Shown here piece after piece: positions 1 to 7,866 of a DNA stretch of 64,000 nt; position 1 is the stretch's first letter; each line of letters opens with the position of its first letter. Below the pieces are notes generated by a model, which was given only the letters and a program-made list of their open reading frames with translations, was not told where the DNA came from and ran no database searches. The position numbers and the translations under genes were made by a program. This DNA is from Polynucleobacter sp. AP-Capit-er-40B-B4 (GTDB taxonomy: Bacteria; Pseudomonadota; Gammaproteobacteria; Burkholderiales; Burkholderiaceae), in the NCBI RefSeq assembly GCF_018882245.1, contig NZ_JACVOV010000004.1, positions 62,001-126,000 of the forward strand. The letters are read 5' to 3'.

Positions 1-280
1 CGCACTGCAACTCTTCTGCAACCATCTGTGCTAAACCAGTAATAGTGCCTTGACCCATTTCAGAACGAACAATGCGCACAACTACATCATCGTTTGGCTT
101 CACCACTACCCACACACCAATTTCTGGTGTGGCTAATGGAGTCATTGCTGTTGTGCCGGTACCCATTGCAGCATGAGCAGTAGACATGAAAGAGAGATCA
201 AAACCAATTGCTAGACCAGTGGCAATTGCACTGGAACCAATAACGAAGTGGCGGCGGGAAGTATTTGTATTTGTAGTCAT
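1..280 (-). CDS. Molybdopterin-binding large subunit of a xanthine dehydrogenase/isoquinoline oxidoreductase-type enzyme, N-terminal part only
   Basis: This is the first 93 codons of a gene that runs off the left edge of the window, so only the N-terminus can be judged. It starts at the ATG at 280-278 and opens with a twin-arginine leader (SRRHFVIG followed by a hydrophobic run), which points to export of a folded cofactor-loaded enzyme by Tat. After the leader come EIGVWVVVKPNDDVVVRIVR and SEMGQGTITGLAQM, the start of the aldehyde oxidase/isoquinoline 1-oxidoreductase beta-subunit fold. The 2Fe-2S subunit lies 11 bases upstream, as expected for a two-subunit enzyme. The substrate cannot be told from this fragment. 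Confidence 0.8.
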   Translation of the reverse strand, partial: MTTNTNTSRRHFVIGSSAIATGLAIGFDLSFMSTAHAAMGTGTTAMTPLATPEIGVWVVVKPNDDVVVRIVRSEMGQGTITGLAQMVAEELQC

Positions 281-291
281 GTAATTTCCCC

Positions 292-741
292 TTAAGCCTT
301 GCTTACAGCATGAATAGCTGCACGTACTTCTTGGAAAGTACCGCAACGGCAGATATTAGTAATGGCCGCATCGATTTGCGCATCTGTAGGCTTTGGTGTA
401 TTCCGCAACAAAGCCGTAGTTGCCATCACCATGCCAGATTGGCAGTAACCACACTGAGGAACTTGGTTATCAACCCAAGCTTTTTGCACTTTAGATAATT
501 GACCATTCTTTTCTAAACTTTCAATGGTCTCAATTCTTTTACCTTCTGCAGCAGAAACAGGAATTGCGCAACTACGTAGAGCCTGACCTTCGAATAGAAC
601 TGTACAAGCGCCACATGCACCAATGCCACAACCATATTTAGTTCCAGTTAATCCAATTTGTTCGCGGATTACCCAAAGCAAAGGGGTCTCTGGATCTACA
701 TCCAGCTTGTACTTTTTGCCATTCACATTTAGTTCGGCCAT
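292..741 (-). CDS. 2Fe-2S subunit of a molybdenum hydroxylase (IorA-like)
   Basis: A 149-residue electron-transfer subunit that passes electrons from the molybdenum cofactor of its partner through two 2Fe-2S clusters. The plant-ferredoxin-type cluster ligands are visible at C38, C43, C46 and C58, and the second helical cluster ligands at C97, C100, C131 and C133 (CGYCQSG and ICRCGT). The length matches the isoquinoline 1-oxidoreductase alpha-subunit family. There is no export signal; small subunits of this type can be carried out with the Tat-bearing large subunit. It precedes the large subunit by 11 bases and is very likely co-transcribed with it. No FAD subunit is seen next to it, which fits the two-subunit, cytochrome-coupled type. 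The true substrate is unknown. Confidence 0.9.
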   Translation of the reverse strand: MAELNVNGKKYKLDVDPETPLLWVIREQIGLTGTKYGCGIGACGACTVLFEGQALRSCAIPVSAAEGKRIETIESLEKNGQLSKVQKAWVDNQVPQCGYCQSGMVMATTALLRNTPKPTDAQIDAAITNICRCGTFQEVRAAIHAVSKA

Positions 742-871
742 GCGTGCTCTCCTGTTAAGTCTTTTATCGTTCTTAGGGCATTAAAAATACCCCTGCTTTT
801 AGTACGTTCATCTTAACCAAGAATTAATTTATTGCTTTGCAACATAAATTATTGAGCAGTAAGATCAAGGC

Positions 872-1219
872 ATGATTTCTGGTCTTGTACAAATCCTTCT
901 CTTTCAAAGTCTTGGCGAGCTTGCCTCTAAGTTTCTACTACCGACGCTACCTGGACCGGTTATCGGGCTAGTACTTCTAGTTCTATGGCTGGTTTTACGC
1001 AAAGGCATCAATTCCGATCTGGCAATGGTTGCCGACGGTTTCAGCCAATACCTTGGCCTACTCTTTGTTCCTGCGGCTGTTGGCGTCGTGTTATTTCTGC
1101 CTCAATTACAAGCCAATGCACTAGCCATTATTAGCGCCCTGATTGGCAGCGTCATACTCACCATCGCCTCTAGTGCTCTCGTCGCACGCCTACTGAGCAA
1201 GAAAGAATCTCATGAGTGA
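872..1219 (+). CDS. CidA/LrgA family holin-like membrane protein
   Basis: A 115-residue integral membrane protein with about four hydrophobic segments and the family signature near the N-terminus (SKFLLPTLPGPVIGLVLLVL). In Gram-positive bacteria LrgA/CidA proteins modulate murein hydrolase activity and cell lysis; homologues in proteobacteria and plants are linked to transport of small organic acids such as glycolate or pyruvate. The reading frame overlaps the next gene by 8 bases, the usual arrangement for lrgAB. It is divergent from the 2Fe-2S gene, so the 130-base gap at 742-871 should contain promoters for both; no clear consensus box was found there. Confidence 0.88.
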   Translation: MISGLVQILLFQSLGELASKFLLPTLPGPVIGLVLLVLWLVLRKGINSDLAMVADGFSQYLGLLFVPAAVGVVLFLPQLQANALAIISALIGSVILTIASSALVARLLSKKESHE

Positions 1220-1940
1220 AAAGCACTCCATAGTCGAGATATGGGTCTACTTATCCGGTAGCCCCCTCTTTGCCCTATTTATTACCCTAGCTGCTTATCA
1301 AATCGGCTTAGCCATTTACAAGGCAACGCACCAGAATCCGCTAGCTAATCCTGTAGCGATTGCCATTCTGATTGTGGCGAGCATGATTCAGTTTATTGAA
1401 ATGCCCTACTCAACCTATTTTGAGGGCGCCCAATTTATTCACTTCTTATTAGGCTCGGCGACAGTTTCTTTGGCAATCCCGATCTATCGCGGCTTGAGTA
1501 GCCTGAAGGGTCGCTCGGTTCCTTTAATTGCCTCACTTTGTACTGGCGGCTTAGTGTCGATTATTAGCGCAGTAGGTATTGCCACTCTTTTTGGCGCGGA
1601 CTCCAGCATTACCGGGGCCATGTATCCCAAATCAGTCACCGCTCCAATTGCCATGGGTATAGCCGAGCGTATCGGCGTCTCGCCTACTCTCACCGCAATC
1701 TTTGCCGTCAGCACCGGAATACTAGGTGCCATCTTGGCACCTTTTGCTCTAAATGCATTGGGAATGAAAGCATGGTGGCAAAGAGGCTTCGCTATTGGAA
1801 TTGGAGCGCACGGCATTGGCACCTCACGCGCCTTTAGTATTCATCCTGAAGCGGGAACCTATGCCAGCCTAGCGATGGGAATGAACGGCGTAGTGAGCGC
1901 CGTTGCTATCCCTGTGATTTATCACTTATTTAATAAGTGA
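1212..1940 (+). CDS. lrgB: LrgB family membrane protein
   Basis: A 242-residue polytopic membrane protein, the partner of the upstream LrgA-like protein. It shows the conserved LrgB segments around KSVTAPIAMGIAERIG (central) and GAHGIGTSRAF (C-terminal third), and family-typical length. Its ATG at 1212 lies within the last codons of the LrgA-like gene, so translation is probably coupled. Known relatives (plant PLGG1 is a fusion of LrgA and LrgB) export glycolate/glycerate; bacterial relatives have been tied to pyruvate uptake or to control of autolysis. Which applies here cannot be decided from sequence. The gene ends 17 bases before the convergent aminotransferase gene, with no obvious terminator hairpin between them. 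Confidence 0.9.
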   Translation: MSEKHSIVEIWVYLSGSPLFALFITLAAYQIGLAIYKATHQNPLANPVAIAILIVASMIQFIEMPYSTYFEGAQFIHFLLGSATVSLAIPIYRGLSSLKGRSVPLIASLCTGGLVSIISAVGIATLFGADSSITGAMYPKSVTAPIAMGIAERIGVSPTLTAIFAVSTGILGAILAPFALNALGMKAWWQRGFAIGIGAHGIGTSRAFSIHPEAGTYASLAMGMNGVVSAVAIPVIYHLFNK

Positions 1941-1957
1941 TGGTTTGCTTATTCTGA

Positions 1958-3298
1958 TTACTTAATCTGCATAGCGACATCAATCGCTTCGCCTAGAACG
2001 CTGCAGAGAAATTGCACCTCTTCTGGTGTAGAGATGAATGGTGGGCCTACTGCAATCGCATCACCCGCTACACGCACCAACGCACCCTTCTCGATACAAG
2101 CCTCCAGGACTTTCATGGAGCGCAGACCTGGTTTACCTGGTACTGGATCCAGCTCCACGGCACCTGATAAACCAAAATTACGAATATCCAAAATTCCGGA
2201 CTTACCTTTTAGCGCATGCAAACCATCCTCAAGCACAGGCTCCAGTGCTCGCGCACGATTGACTAAATCATCGGATTCAAAAATATCTAGCACTGCATGG
2301 CCAGCTGCGGCAGGTATTGGATGACCTGAGTAGGTATAACCGTGGAAGAATTCAATTGCTTGTTCTTGACCACCATTAGTGATAATGCTGTCGTAAATAT
2401 CGCCACGGACAATCACTCCGCCCATTGGGATAACACCATTCGTAATCCCTTTGGCAAAGGTAATCATGTCTGGCGTTACTCCAAATCGATCCGCACCAAA
2501 GTTGGCACCTAAGCGACCAAAACCAGTAATCACCTCATCAAAGATCAATAAGATGCCGTGCTTAGTACAGATTTCACGGATCTTTTGTAAATAACCATCT
2601 GGTGGAACGATGACGCCTGTAGATCCTTGCACAGGCTCCATAATGACTGCGGCAATCGTATTGGCATCATGCAAAGTGACAATTTTTTCAAGCTCTTCAG
2701 CCAAATGCGCGCCCCACTTTGGCTGCCCTCTTGAGAAAGCCATTTGCGAGAGATTCAGTGTGTGCGGTAAATGATCAACGCCTGGCATCATCATGCTGGC
2801 AAACATTTTGCGATTGGCAACCATGCCACCGACTGATATGCCTGCAATGCCAACACCGTGATAGGCACGATCTCGTCCAATTAAACGTGTACGCGACGCG
2901 TTACCCATGACGCGGTGATAACCAATCGCAATTTTCAATGCAGTATCAACCGCCTCTGAACCTGAATTGGTGAAAAAGACTTTGTCTAATCCCGCAGGCG
3001 CCATTTTTGCAATACGGGCCGCCAAACTAAATGCTGTTTCACTAGCCATCTGAAACGCAGGGCAATAGTCCATGGTTTCAAATTGTTTTTGAATGGCTGC
3101 ACCAATACGTGGATCTGCATGCCCTAAAGGGGAGCACCAGAGCCCTGATAGTCCATCAAACAACTTACGTCCATGATCGTCATAGTAGTAAGCTCCCTTA
3201 GCAGACTGCATGATCTTCGGGTGATGCTGAAAATAGCGATTAGGAGTGAACGGCAGCCAATAGGCTGACATATCAACTGGCTTTACAGAACTGTCCAT
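1958..3298 (-). CDS. Class III pyridoxal-phosphate aminotransferase (beta-alanine/omega-amino acid:pyruvate type)
   Basis: A 446-residue fold-type I, class III aminotransferase that moves an amino group from an omega-amino acid or diamine to pyruvate or another oxo-acid. The pyridoxal-phosphate residues are visible: NSGSEAVDTALK (phosphate loop, 111-122), D254 in FDEVITGFGR, and Schiff-base K283 in TFAKGITNG. The opening YWLPFTPNRYFQ and LWCSPLGH are typical of omega-amino acid:pyruvate transaminases. No export signal, so cytoplasmic. It diverges from a plus-strand set (NTF2-like, FAD amine oxidase, Bug binding protein, gamma-glutamyltransferase), suggesting a shared role in amine or amino-acid breakdown. 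Substrate choice between beta-alanine, taurine, putrescine and similar compounds cannot be made here. Confidence 0.88.
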   Translation of the reverse strand: MDSSVKPVDMSAYWLPFTPNRYFQHHPKIMQSAKGAYYYDDHGRKLFDGLSGLWCSPLGHADPRIGAAIQKQFETMDYCPAFQMASETAFSLAARIAKMAPAGLDKVFFTNSGSEAVDTALKIAIGYHRVMGNASRTRLIGRDRAYHGVGIAGISVGGMVANRKMFASMMMPGVDHLPHTLNLSQMAFSRGQPKWGAHLAEELEKIVTLHDANTIAAVIMEPVQGSTGVIVPPDGYLQKIREICTKHGILLIFDEVITGFGRLGANFGADRFGVTPDMITFAKGITNGVIPMGGVIVRGDIYDSIITNGGQEQAIEFFHGYTYSGHPIPAAAGHAVLDIFESDDLVNRARALEPVLEDGLHALKGKSGILDIRNFGLSGAVELDPVPGKPGLRSMKVLEACIEKGALVRVAGDAIAVGPPFISTPEEVQFLCSVLGEAIDVAMQIK

Positions 3299-3392
3299 AC
3301 TTGTCTCATATGTGTTTATTGGAATTATCCGATACTATAGCAATCCAACCGCATTTCATTGATCACCCTCATGAATTTAAGCAATAAGCTCT

Positions 3393-3794
3393 ATGCCAAA
3401 CACTAAAGACCCAGTCACAGTTGCCACCTTAGCCGCCTTCAGTGCCGCCTGGAATCGTCATGATATTGATTCCTTAATGAGCTTTATGAGCGACGATTGC
3501 GTCTTTCAGACTGCAGCAGGTCCAGAATCGTATGGCGCACGCCATGAGGGTCTTCAAGCAGTAAGGGCAGCCTTTGAAAGTGCCTGGATCAACTTTCCAG
3601 ACGCGCAATGGGTTCATGATCGACATTTTGTGCATGAGAACTTTGGAGTCTCAGAGTGGACATTTACTGGAACGGCGGCGGACGGATCACGAGTGGAAGC
3701 TGATGGAGTAGATGTTTTCACTTTCAAAGATGGCAAGATTCAACTAAAGAATGTCTTTCGCAAGAATCGTGCAAATTTGCCAGCAGCAAAATAA
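3393..3794 (+). CDS. Nuclear transport factor 2-like (SnoaL-type) small protein
   Basis: A 133-residue cytoplasmic protein with the NTF2-like cone fold signature: an N-terminal helix AAWNRHDIDSLMSFMSDDCV, a central WTFTGTAADG strand and a C-terminal strand pair ending in DVFTFKDGKIQLKNVFRK. Members act as small-molecule enzymes (isomerases, cyclases) or ligand-binding accessory domains, so the fold does not give the reaction. It lies 26 bases upstream of the FAD-dependent oxidoreductase and is probably in the same transcript, so it may act on the product of that enzyme. The 94-base gap upstream is shared with the divergent aminotransferase. Confidence 0.8.
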   Translation: MPNTKDPVTVATLAAFSAAWNRHDIDSLMSFMSDDCVFQTAAGPESYGARHEGLQAVRAAFESAWINFPDAQWVHDRHFVHENFGVSEWTFTGTAADGSRVEADGVDVFTFKDGKIQLKNVFRKNRANLPAAK

Positions 3795-3820
3795 TTGGGA
3801 ATGCCCTAGACTCAATCCCA

Positions 3821-5206
3821 ATGAAATACGACCCGCTTTATGACCCCCTCACCTCCCAAAATCCTGGGACAGGTCGAGACTATGCGCCGAGTTACTGGGT
3901 GGCTAGCGCCGGCACCCCACCAACTACTGATGGACCAGTCAATCAAGACTTTGATACTGATGTTGTTGTGATTGGCTCAGGCTCAACCGGAGTTTCAACT
4001 GCACTGTACTTAGCTCAAGAGCACGGGATCAAGGCAGTCATCCTAGAAGCCAATCAAACCGCTTGGGGTTGCTCTAGCAGAAGTGGTGGTCAAGGCCAAA
4101 ATGCGAGCGGTCGATTGTCTCGCTCTCAATGGATTGAGCGCTGGGGTATAGATACCGCTAAAAAACTCGATCGAGAAATTTATACCGGTTTTGAGAACTT
4201 CAAAGAATTAGTAAGTCAAATTGACTGTGATGCGACTGATGGTGGTCACCTATATGTTGCACATCGCCCAGAAAAAATGGCTTACCTTCAGAATGAAGCG
4301 AAAGTCCGAAAAGAAGTATTTGGCTACGACCCGCTGCTCATGAGTGCACAAGAACTTAGAGAGCAATACTGCGATGATCGCGATGCTGCTGGAGCGCTGT
4401 TAGAGCGTGAAGGTGTTGGCATTCATCCGCTGAAATTTACTTATGGATTGCTCCGCAAGGCACAAAGCTTGGGGGTAAAGATCCATACCGGTAGCCCAGT
4501 CGAATCCTGGGAAACGATTAATGGCATTCATCACATCAGAACCCCTGGCGGCATTGTTCGCGCCAAGCGAATTGCCATCTGCACCGGCGGCTATGGCATG
4601 CAGGGATTGAAGCCCGTCAAAAATCGCATTCTTCCCATTCTGTCAAATTCAGTAGTGACTAGACCGCTGACTGATGCAGAGATAGCAGCATGTAATTTTC
4701 GCTCGCATACCTTTTTAACGGATACACGCACGCTGCGTTTTTATTACCGTCTTTTGAAAGACAATCGATTGCAATTAGGGAGTCGCAGCTCTATTAGCGG
4801 CGCCGATGCAAATGCTCCAGAGCATCTCAAGCTATTAACAGATGCTATCGCTAGAAAGTTTCCACCGTTAGCAGGTATTCAGATCAATTACTCCTGGTGG
4901 GGGTGGGTGGATGTCAGCCATGACATGATGCCTCGCATCACTCAACCCGATCCAAAGCAAATGGTCTGGTACGCTTTAGGCTATGGTGGCAATGGTGTCT
5001 CCTTTTCTACTTGGGCTGGCAAACGCTTAGCCGAACTAGTTGCTGGAAGCAAAGTTAATTCGGAAGTCTTTAAGTTGCCGATTTATAACTCCCCTCTCGA
5101 ATTCCCCAATCTCTTTGGAAAAATACGCTCTGAGGCTCTTGCCCCCTTTAGAAGATTGGGGCAAAGTTTTCTCTATAAGTGGTATTGGCTCAAAGATGAA
5201 AAATAA
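3821..5206 (+). CDS. FAD-dependent amine/amino-acid oxidoreductase (DAO fold, PuuB-like)
   Basis: A 461-residue flavoenzyme of the D-amino-acid oxidase superfamily. An unusual 45-residue lead (two DPL repeats, then GTGRDYAPSYW) is followed by the dinucleotide-binding glycine motif VVVIGSGSTGVSTALYL at about residues 49-65 and the SSRSGGQGQNAS loop that in gamma-glutamylputrescine oxidase (PuuB) and related enzymes contacts the flavin. A second FAD contact, YALGYGGNGVSFS, is at the C-terminal side. These enzymes oxidise secondary or N-acylated amines to aldehyde plus amine. It sits between the NTF2-like gene and a Bug transporter component. The presence of an aminotransferase and a gamma-glutamyltransferase family gene nearby favours an amine substrate, but this is inference. 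Confidence 0.82.
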   Translation: MKYDPLYDPLTSQNPGTGRDYAPSYWVASAGTPPTTDGPVNQDFDTDVVVIGSGSTGVSTALYLAQEHGIKAVILEANQTAWGCSSRSGGQGQNASGRLSRSQWIERWGIDTAKKLDREIYTGFENFKELVSQIDCDATDGGHLYVAHRPEKMAYLQNEAKVRKEVFGYDPLLMSAQELREQYCDDRDAAGALLEREGVGIHPLKFTYGLLRKAQSLGVKIHTGSPVESWETINGIHHIRTPGGIVRAKRIAICTGGYGMQGLKPVKNRILPILSNSVVTRPLTDAEIAACNFRSHTFLTDTRTLRFYYRLLKDNRLQLGSRSSISGADANAPEHLKLLTDAIARKFPPLAGIQINYSWWGWVDVSHDMMPRITQPDPKQMVWYALGYGGNGVSFSTWAGKRLAELVAGSKVNSEVFKLPIYNSPLEFPNLFGKIRSEALAPFRRLGQSFLYKWYWLKDEK

Positions 5207-5249
5207 CCTTCTCATTCAAACATTCAACTCACACTTTACAAAGGCACCC

Positions 5250-6230
5250 ATGAATCTCATGCATCGTATCGTCTTCGGCATCACCGCCGCTCTTGGCTTG
5301 GTCAATGTCAGCATGGCAGCACCCGATACCGATTGGCCTAAAAAACCGATTCAAATGATTCTCTCCTTTCCTGCGGGAGGCTCGACCGATGTCTTTGCAC
5401 GTAGCATCGCAGCACCATTAGGAGATGCCTTGGGTCAGGCAGTAGTGATTGATAACAAACCTGGTGGTGGTGGAATGATTGGCATGACTGCTGCAGCTAA
5501 AGCAAATCCCGATGGCTACACCATTCACTTCAGCGCTTTAACAAATCAAGCAATTGCCCAAGCCCTTTTTACTAATCCACCTTTTTCCCTGCAAAAGGAT
5601 TTTGTCTCGGTTGCTTTGGTGGGCTCAGTACCTCACGTCTTAGAAGTGAATCCTAGTGTTCCCGCCAAGAATATGACCGAACTGATTGCATTCATTAAAT
5701 CCAAGAATGGCAACTTCAATTTCGCATCGCAAGGTAATGGCACCCTATCTCACCTAGAGTCTCAATTATTTATGCAACGCATCGGCGCTACTGGAGTGCA
5801 TATTCCCTATAAAGGCAGCAGCTTTGCCTTACCTGACTTAATCGCCGGCAATACTTTGATGATGTTCGACAGCATTACAGCATCTTTGCCACATATTCAA
5901 AGCGGCAAGCTCAGGCCAATCGCAATTGCCTCTTCAGAGCGCTCCCCATTAATGCCAAATGTTCCTACCTTTGAGCAAGATGGCATGAAAAAATTTGATG
6001 TGGAGAATTTGTTTGCTATTTATGCTCCTAAAGGAACTTCACCTGCAATAGTTGCACGCTTGGAAAGAGAAATTCGCAAGATTCTGACCAATCCAGACTT
6101 TAAAACTAAATTGGCCAATCAAGGTATTCACCCTCAGTTTGCGAATTCAGAAAAGTTAGCTGAAATCACAGTTGCTGAACATGAAAAGTGGGCCAAAATT
6201 GTGAAGGCCTCTAATATTAAAATTGATTAA
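5250..6230 (+). CDS. Bug-family periplasmic solute-binding protein (tripartite tricarboxylate transporter type)
   Basis: A 326-residue exported binding protein. The frame is open further upstream, into the oxidoreductase gene, but the ATG at 5250 gives a clean signal peptide (MNLMHRIVFG then a hydrophobic run ending VSMAAP) and has AAGG seven bases upstream, so I prefer it. The mature protein starts with the Bug signature DWPKKPIQMILSFPAGGSTD, followed by IDNKPGGGGMIG and HIPYKGSS. Bug proteins bind carboxylates or amino acids in the periplasm and deliver them to TctAB membrane proteins, which are not encoded here. Its place between the FAD oxidoreductase and the gamma-glutamyltransferase homologue suggests it captures the substrate of this cluster. 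Confidence 0.9.
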   Translation: MNLMHRIVFGITAALGLVNVSMAAPDTDWPKKPIQMILSFPAGGSTDVFARSIAAPLGDALGQAVVIDNKPGGGGMIGMTAAAKANPDGYTIHFSALTNQAIAQALFTNPPFSLQKDFVSVALVGSVPHVLEVNPSVPAKNMTELIAFIKSKNGNFNFASQGNGTLSHLESQLFMQRIGATGVHIPYKGSSFALPDLIAGNTLMMFDSITASLPHIQSGKLRPIAIASSERSPLMPNVPTFEQDGMKKFDVENLFAIYAPKGTSPAIVARLEREIRKILTNPDFKTKLANQGIHPQFANSEKLAEITVAEHEKWAKIVKASNIKID

Positions 6231-6272
6231 TTGATTCTTTTGTAACCGCATTGCATAACTAGAAGACTTACT

Positions 6273-7862
6273 ATGTTGATTTCCCCTCCCTTTGGTGGTG
6301 GCCGCGCTCCTGTTCTGGCCAGAAATACTGTTGCTAGCTCTCAACCGCTAGCAACTCAAGCTGGAATTGAAGCCCTGCAAAATGGAGGCAACGCAGTAGA
6401 TGCTGCTCTGGCAACCGCAATTACTCTTACCGTCGTAGAGCCCACCATGAATGGCTTAGGTGGAGACGGTTTTGCCATTCTGTGGGATGGAAAAAAGCTA
6501 CATGGCTTAAATGCTTCTGGTCGCGCGCCTGCGGCATGGAAGCCAGAGTATTTTTCCGGCAAATCAGCGATGGATTTAATCGGCTGGAATACGGTCACGG
6601 TTCCAGGCATGGTCGCGGGTTGGGTTGACTTGTCTCGTAAGTTTGGAAAATTACCGTTTGCTCAATTATTCAAACGCGCAATCGATTACGCGGAAAACGG
6701 TTTTCCGGTATCTCCGGTAATTGCACGTCAATGGCGTGAAGCAATTCCAATCCTGAAGAATCAACCAGGATTTTCAGAATCATTCTTGATTGATGGCAAA
6801 TCACCGCAAGCAGGTCAAATCTGGAAATACCCTGCGCAAGCTAAAACCCTAAAAGAAATTGCAGCAACTGAGGGTGAATCTTTTTATAAGGGTCCTCTGG
6901 CCCAGAGTATGGTCGACTTTGCTCAAGCTACTGGTGGCTGCTTCACTATGCAAGACTTTGCTGACAACCAATCAGAATGGGTTGAGCCTCTAGCCTTTGA
7001 TTACGGCGACTACACCCTCCATGAAATTCCCCCGAATGGCTCTGGAATAGCAGCGCAAATAGCATTAGGTATTTTGCAAGCAGCGAATGTGAAGCAATAC
7101 CCCGCTAACTCTGCACAACGCATCCATTTACAGATTGAAGCGATGCGTATGGCCTTTGCCGATGTGTATGCCTACGTTTCTGATGCACGCTCAATGCAAA
7201 TGCCGGTAAGTTCTTTGCTAGATAGAGACTACCTAGCAAGTCGTGCCGCAATGATTAATCACAATCAGGCTGGAAGCTATGGTGCAGGTGATCCCCACTC
7301 AGGTGGCACAGTGTATTTATGCGCCGCTGATGAATCCGGCATGATGATTTCTTATATCCAGTCGAACTTCAAAGGTTTTGGATCTGGCGTAGTTGCACCA
7401 GGTGGCATTGCTTTCCATAATCGCGGCATGAGCTTCCGATTGGAAGATGGACATCCTAATCAAGTAGCGCCCGGTAAGCGTCCATTCCATACGATTCTTC
7501 CAGCATTCCTAACCAAAGATGGCAAGCCCACAATGGCATTTGGTGTGATGGGTGGCAATATGCAACCCCAGGGTCATATCCAGTTTGTGATGCGCTTTGT
7601 TGATGAATATCTTAACCCTCAAGCTTGTTCAGATGCGCCCCGCTGGCGCATTGATGATTTAGGTAAGCTCACGGTTGAAGCCTCCATGCCAGCAAGTGTT
7701 GTTGAAGGCTTAAAAGCCCTAGGTCATGAAGTTGCTGTGCAGCCTGCTAACAGCCTAGATTTTGGAAGCGCGCAAGCGATTGCCAGGTTAAGCGAAGATG
7801 CAGATTCAGCCTTTATTGCTGGCAGCGATCATCGCCGTGACGGTTTAGCTGCTGGTTTCTAG
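6273..7862 (+). CDS. Gamma-glutamyltransferase family protein without signal peptide
   Basis: A 529-residue member of the gamma-glutamyltranspeptidase (Ntn-hydrolase) family, which transfers or hydrolyses gamma-glutamyl groups after self-cleavage. The N-terminal substrate-binding stretch QNGGNAVDAALATAITLTVV and GLGGDGF are present. The predicted nucleophile threonine is in PHSGGTVYLCAADESG (about residues 342-357), followed by the family features GVVAPGG and the C-terminal QAIARL. The usual periplasmic signal peptide is absent, so the enzyme should be cytoplasmic, unlike E. coli Ggt. It may process gamma-glutamyl amines or other acylated compounds imported by the adjacent Bug system. It ends 4 bases from the convergent helicase gene. 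Confidence 0.87.
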   Translation: MLISPPFGGGRAPVLARNTVASSQPLATQAGIEALQNGGNAVDAALATAITLTVVEPTMNGLGGDGFAILWDGKKLHGLNASGRAPAAWKPEYFSGKSAMDLIGWNTVTVPGMVAGWVDLSRKFGKLPFAQLFKRAIDYAENGFPVSPVIARQWREAIPILKNQPGFSESFLIDGKSPQAGQIWKYPAQAKTLKEIAATEGESFYKGPLAQSMVDFAQATGGCFTMQDFADNQSEWVEPLAFDYGDYTLHEIPPNGSGIAAQIALGILQAANVKQYPANSAQRIHLQIEAMRMAFADVYAYVSDARSMQMPVSSLLDRDYLASRAAMINHNQAGSYGAGDPHSGGTVYLCAADESGMMISYIQSNFKGFGSGVVAPGGIAFHNRGMSFRLEDGHPNQVAPGKRPFHTILPAFLTKDGKPTMAFGVMGGNMQPQGHIQFVMRFVDEYLNPQACSDAPRWRIDDLGKLTVEASMPASVVEGLKALGHEVAVQPANSLDFGSAQAIARLSEDADSAFIAGSDHRRDGLAAGF

Positions 7863-7866
7863 CTTG

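Noticed and set aside
5040..5249. Upstream extension of the Bug gene into the FAD oxidoreductase gene
   Set aside because: It would bury the signal peptide 70 residues inside the protein; the ATG at 5250 is consistent with export.
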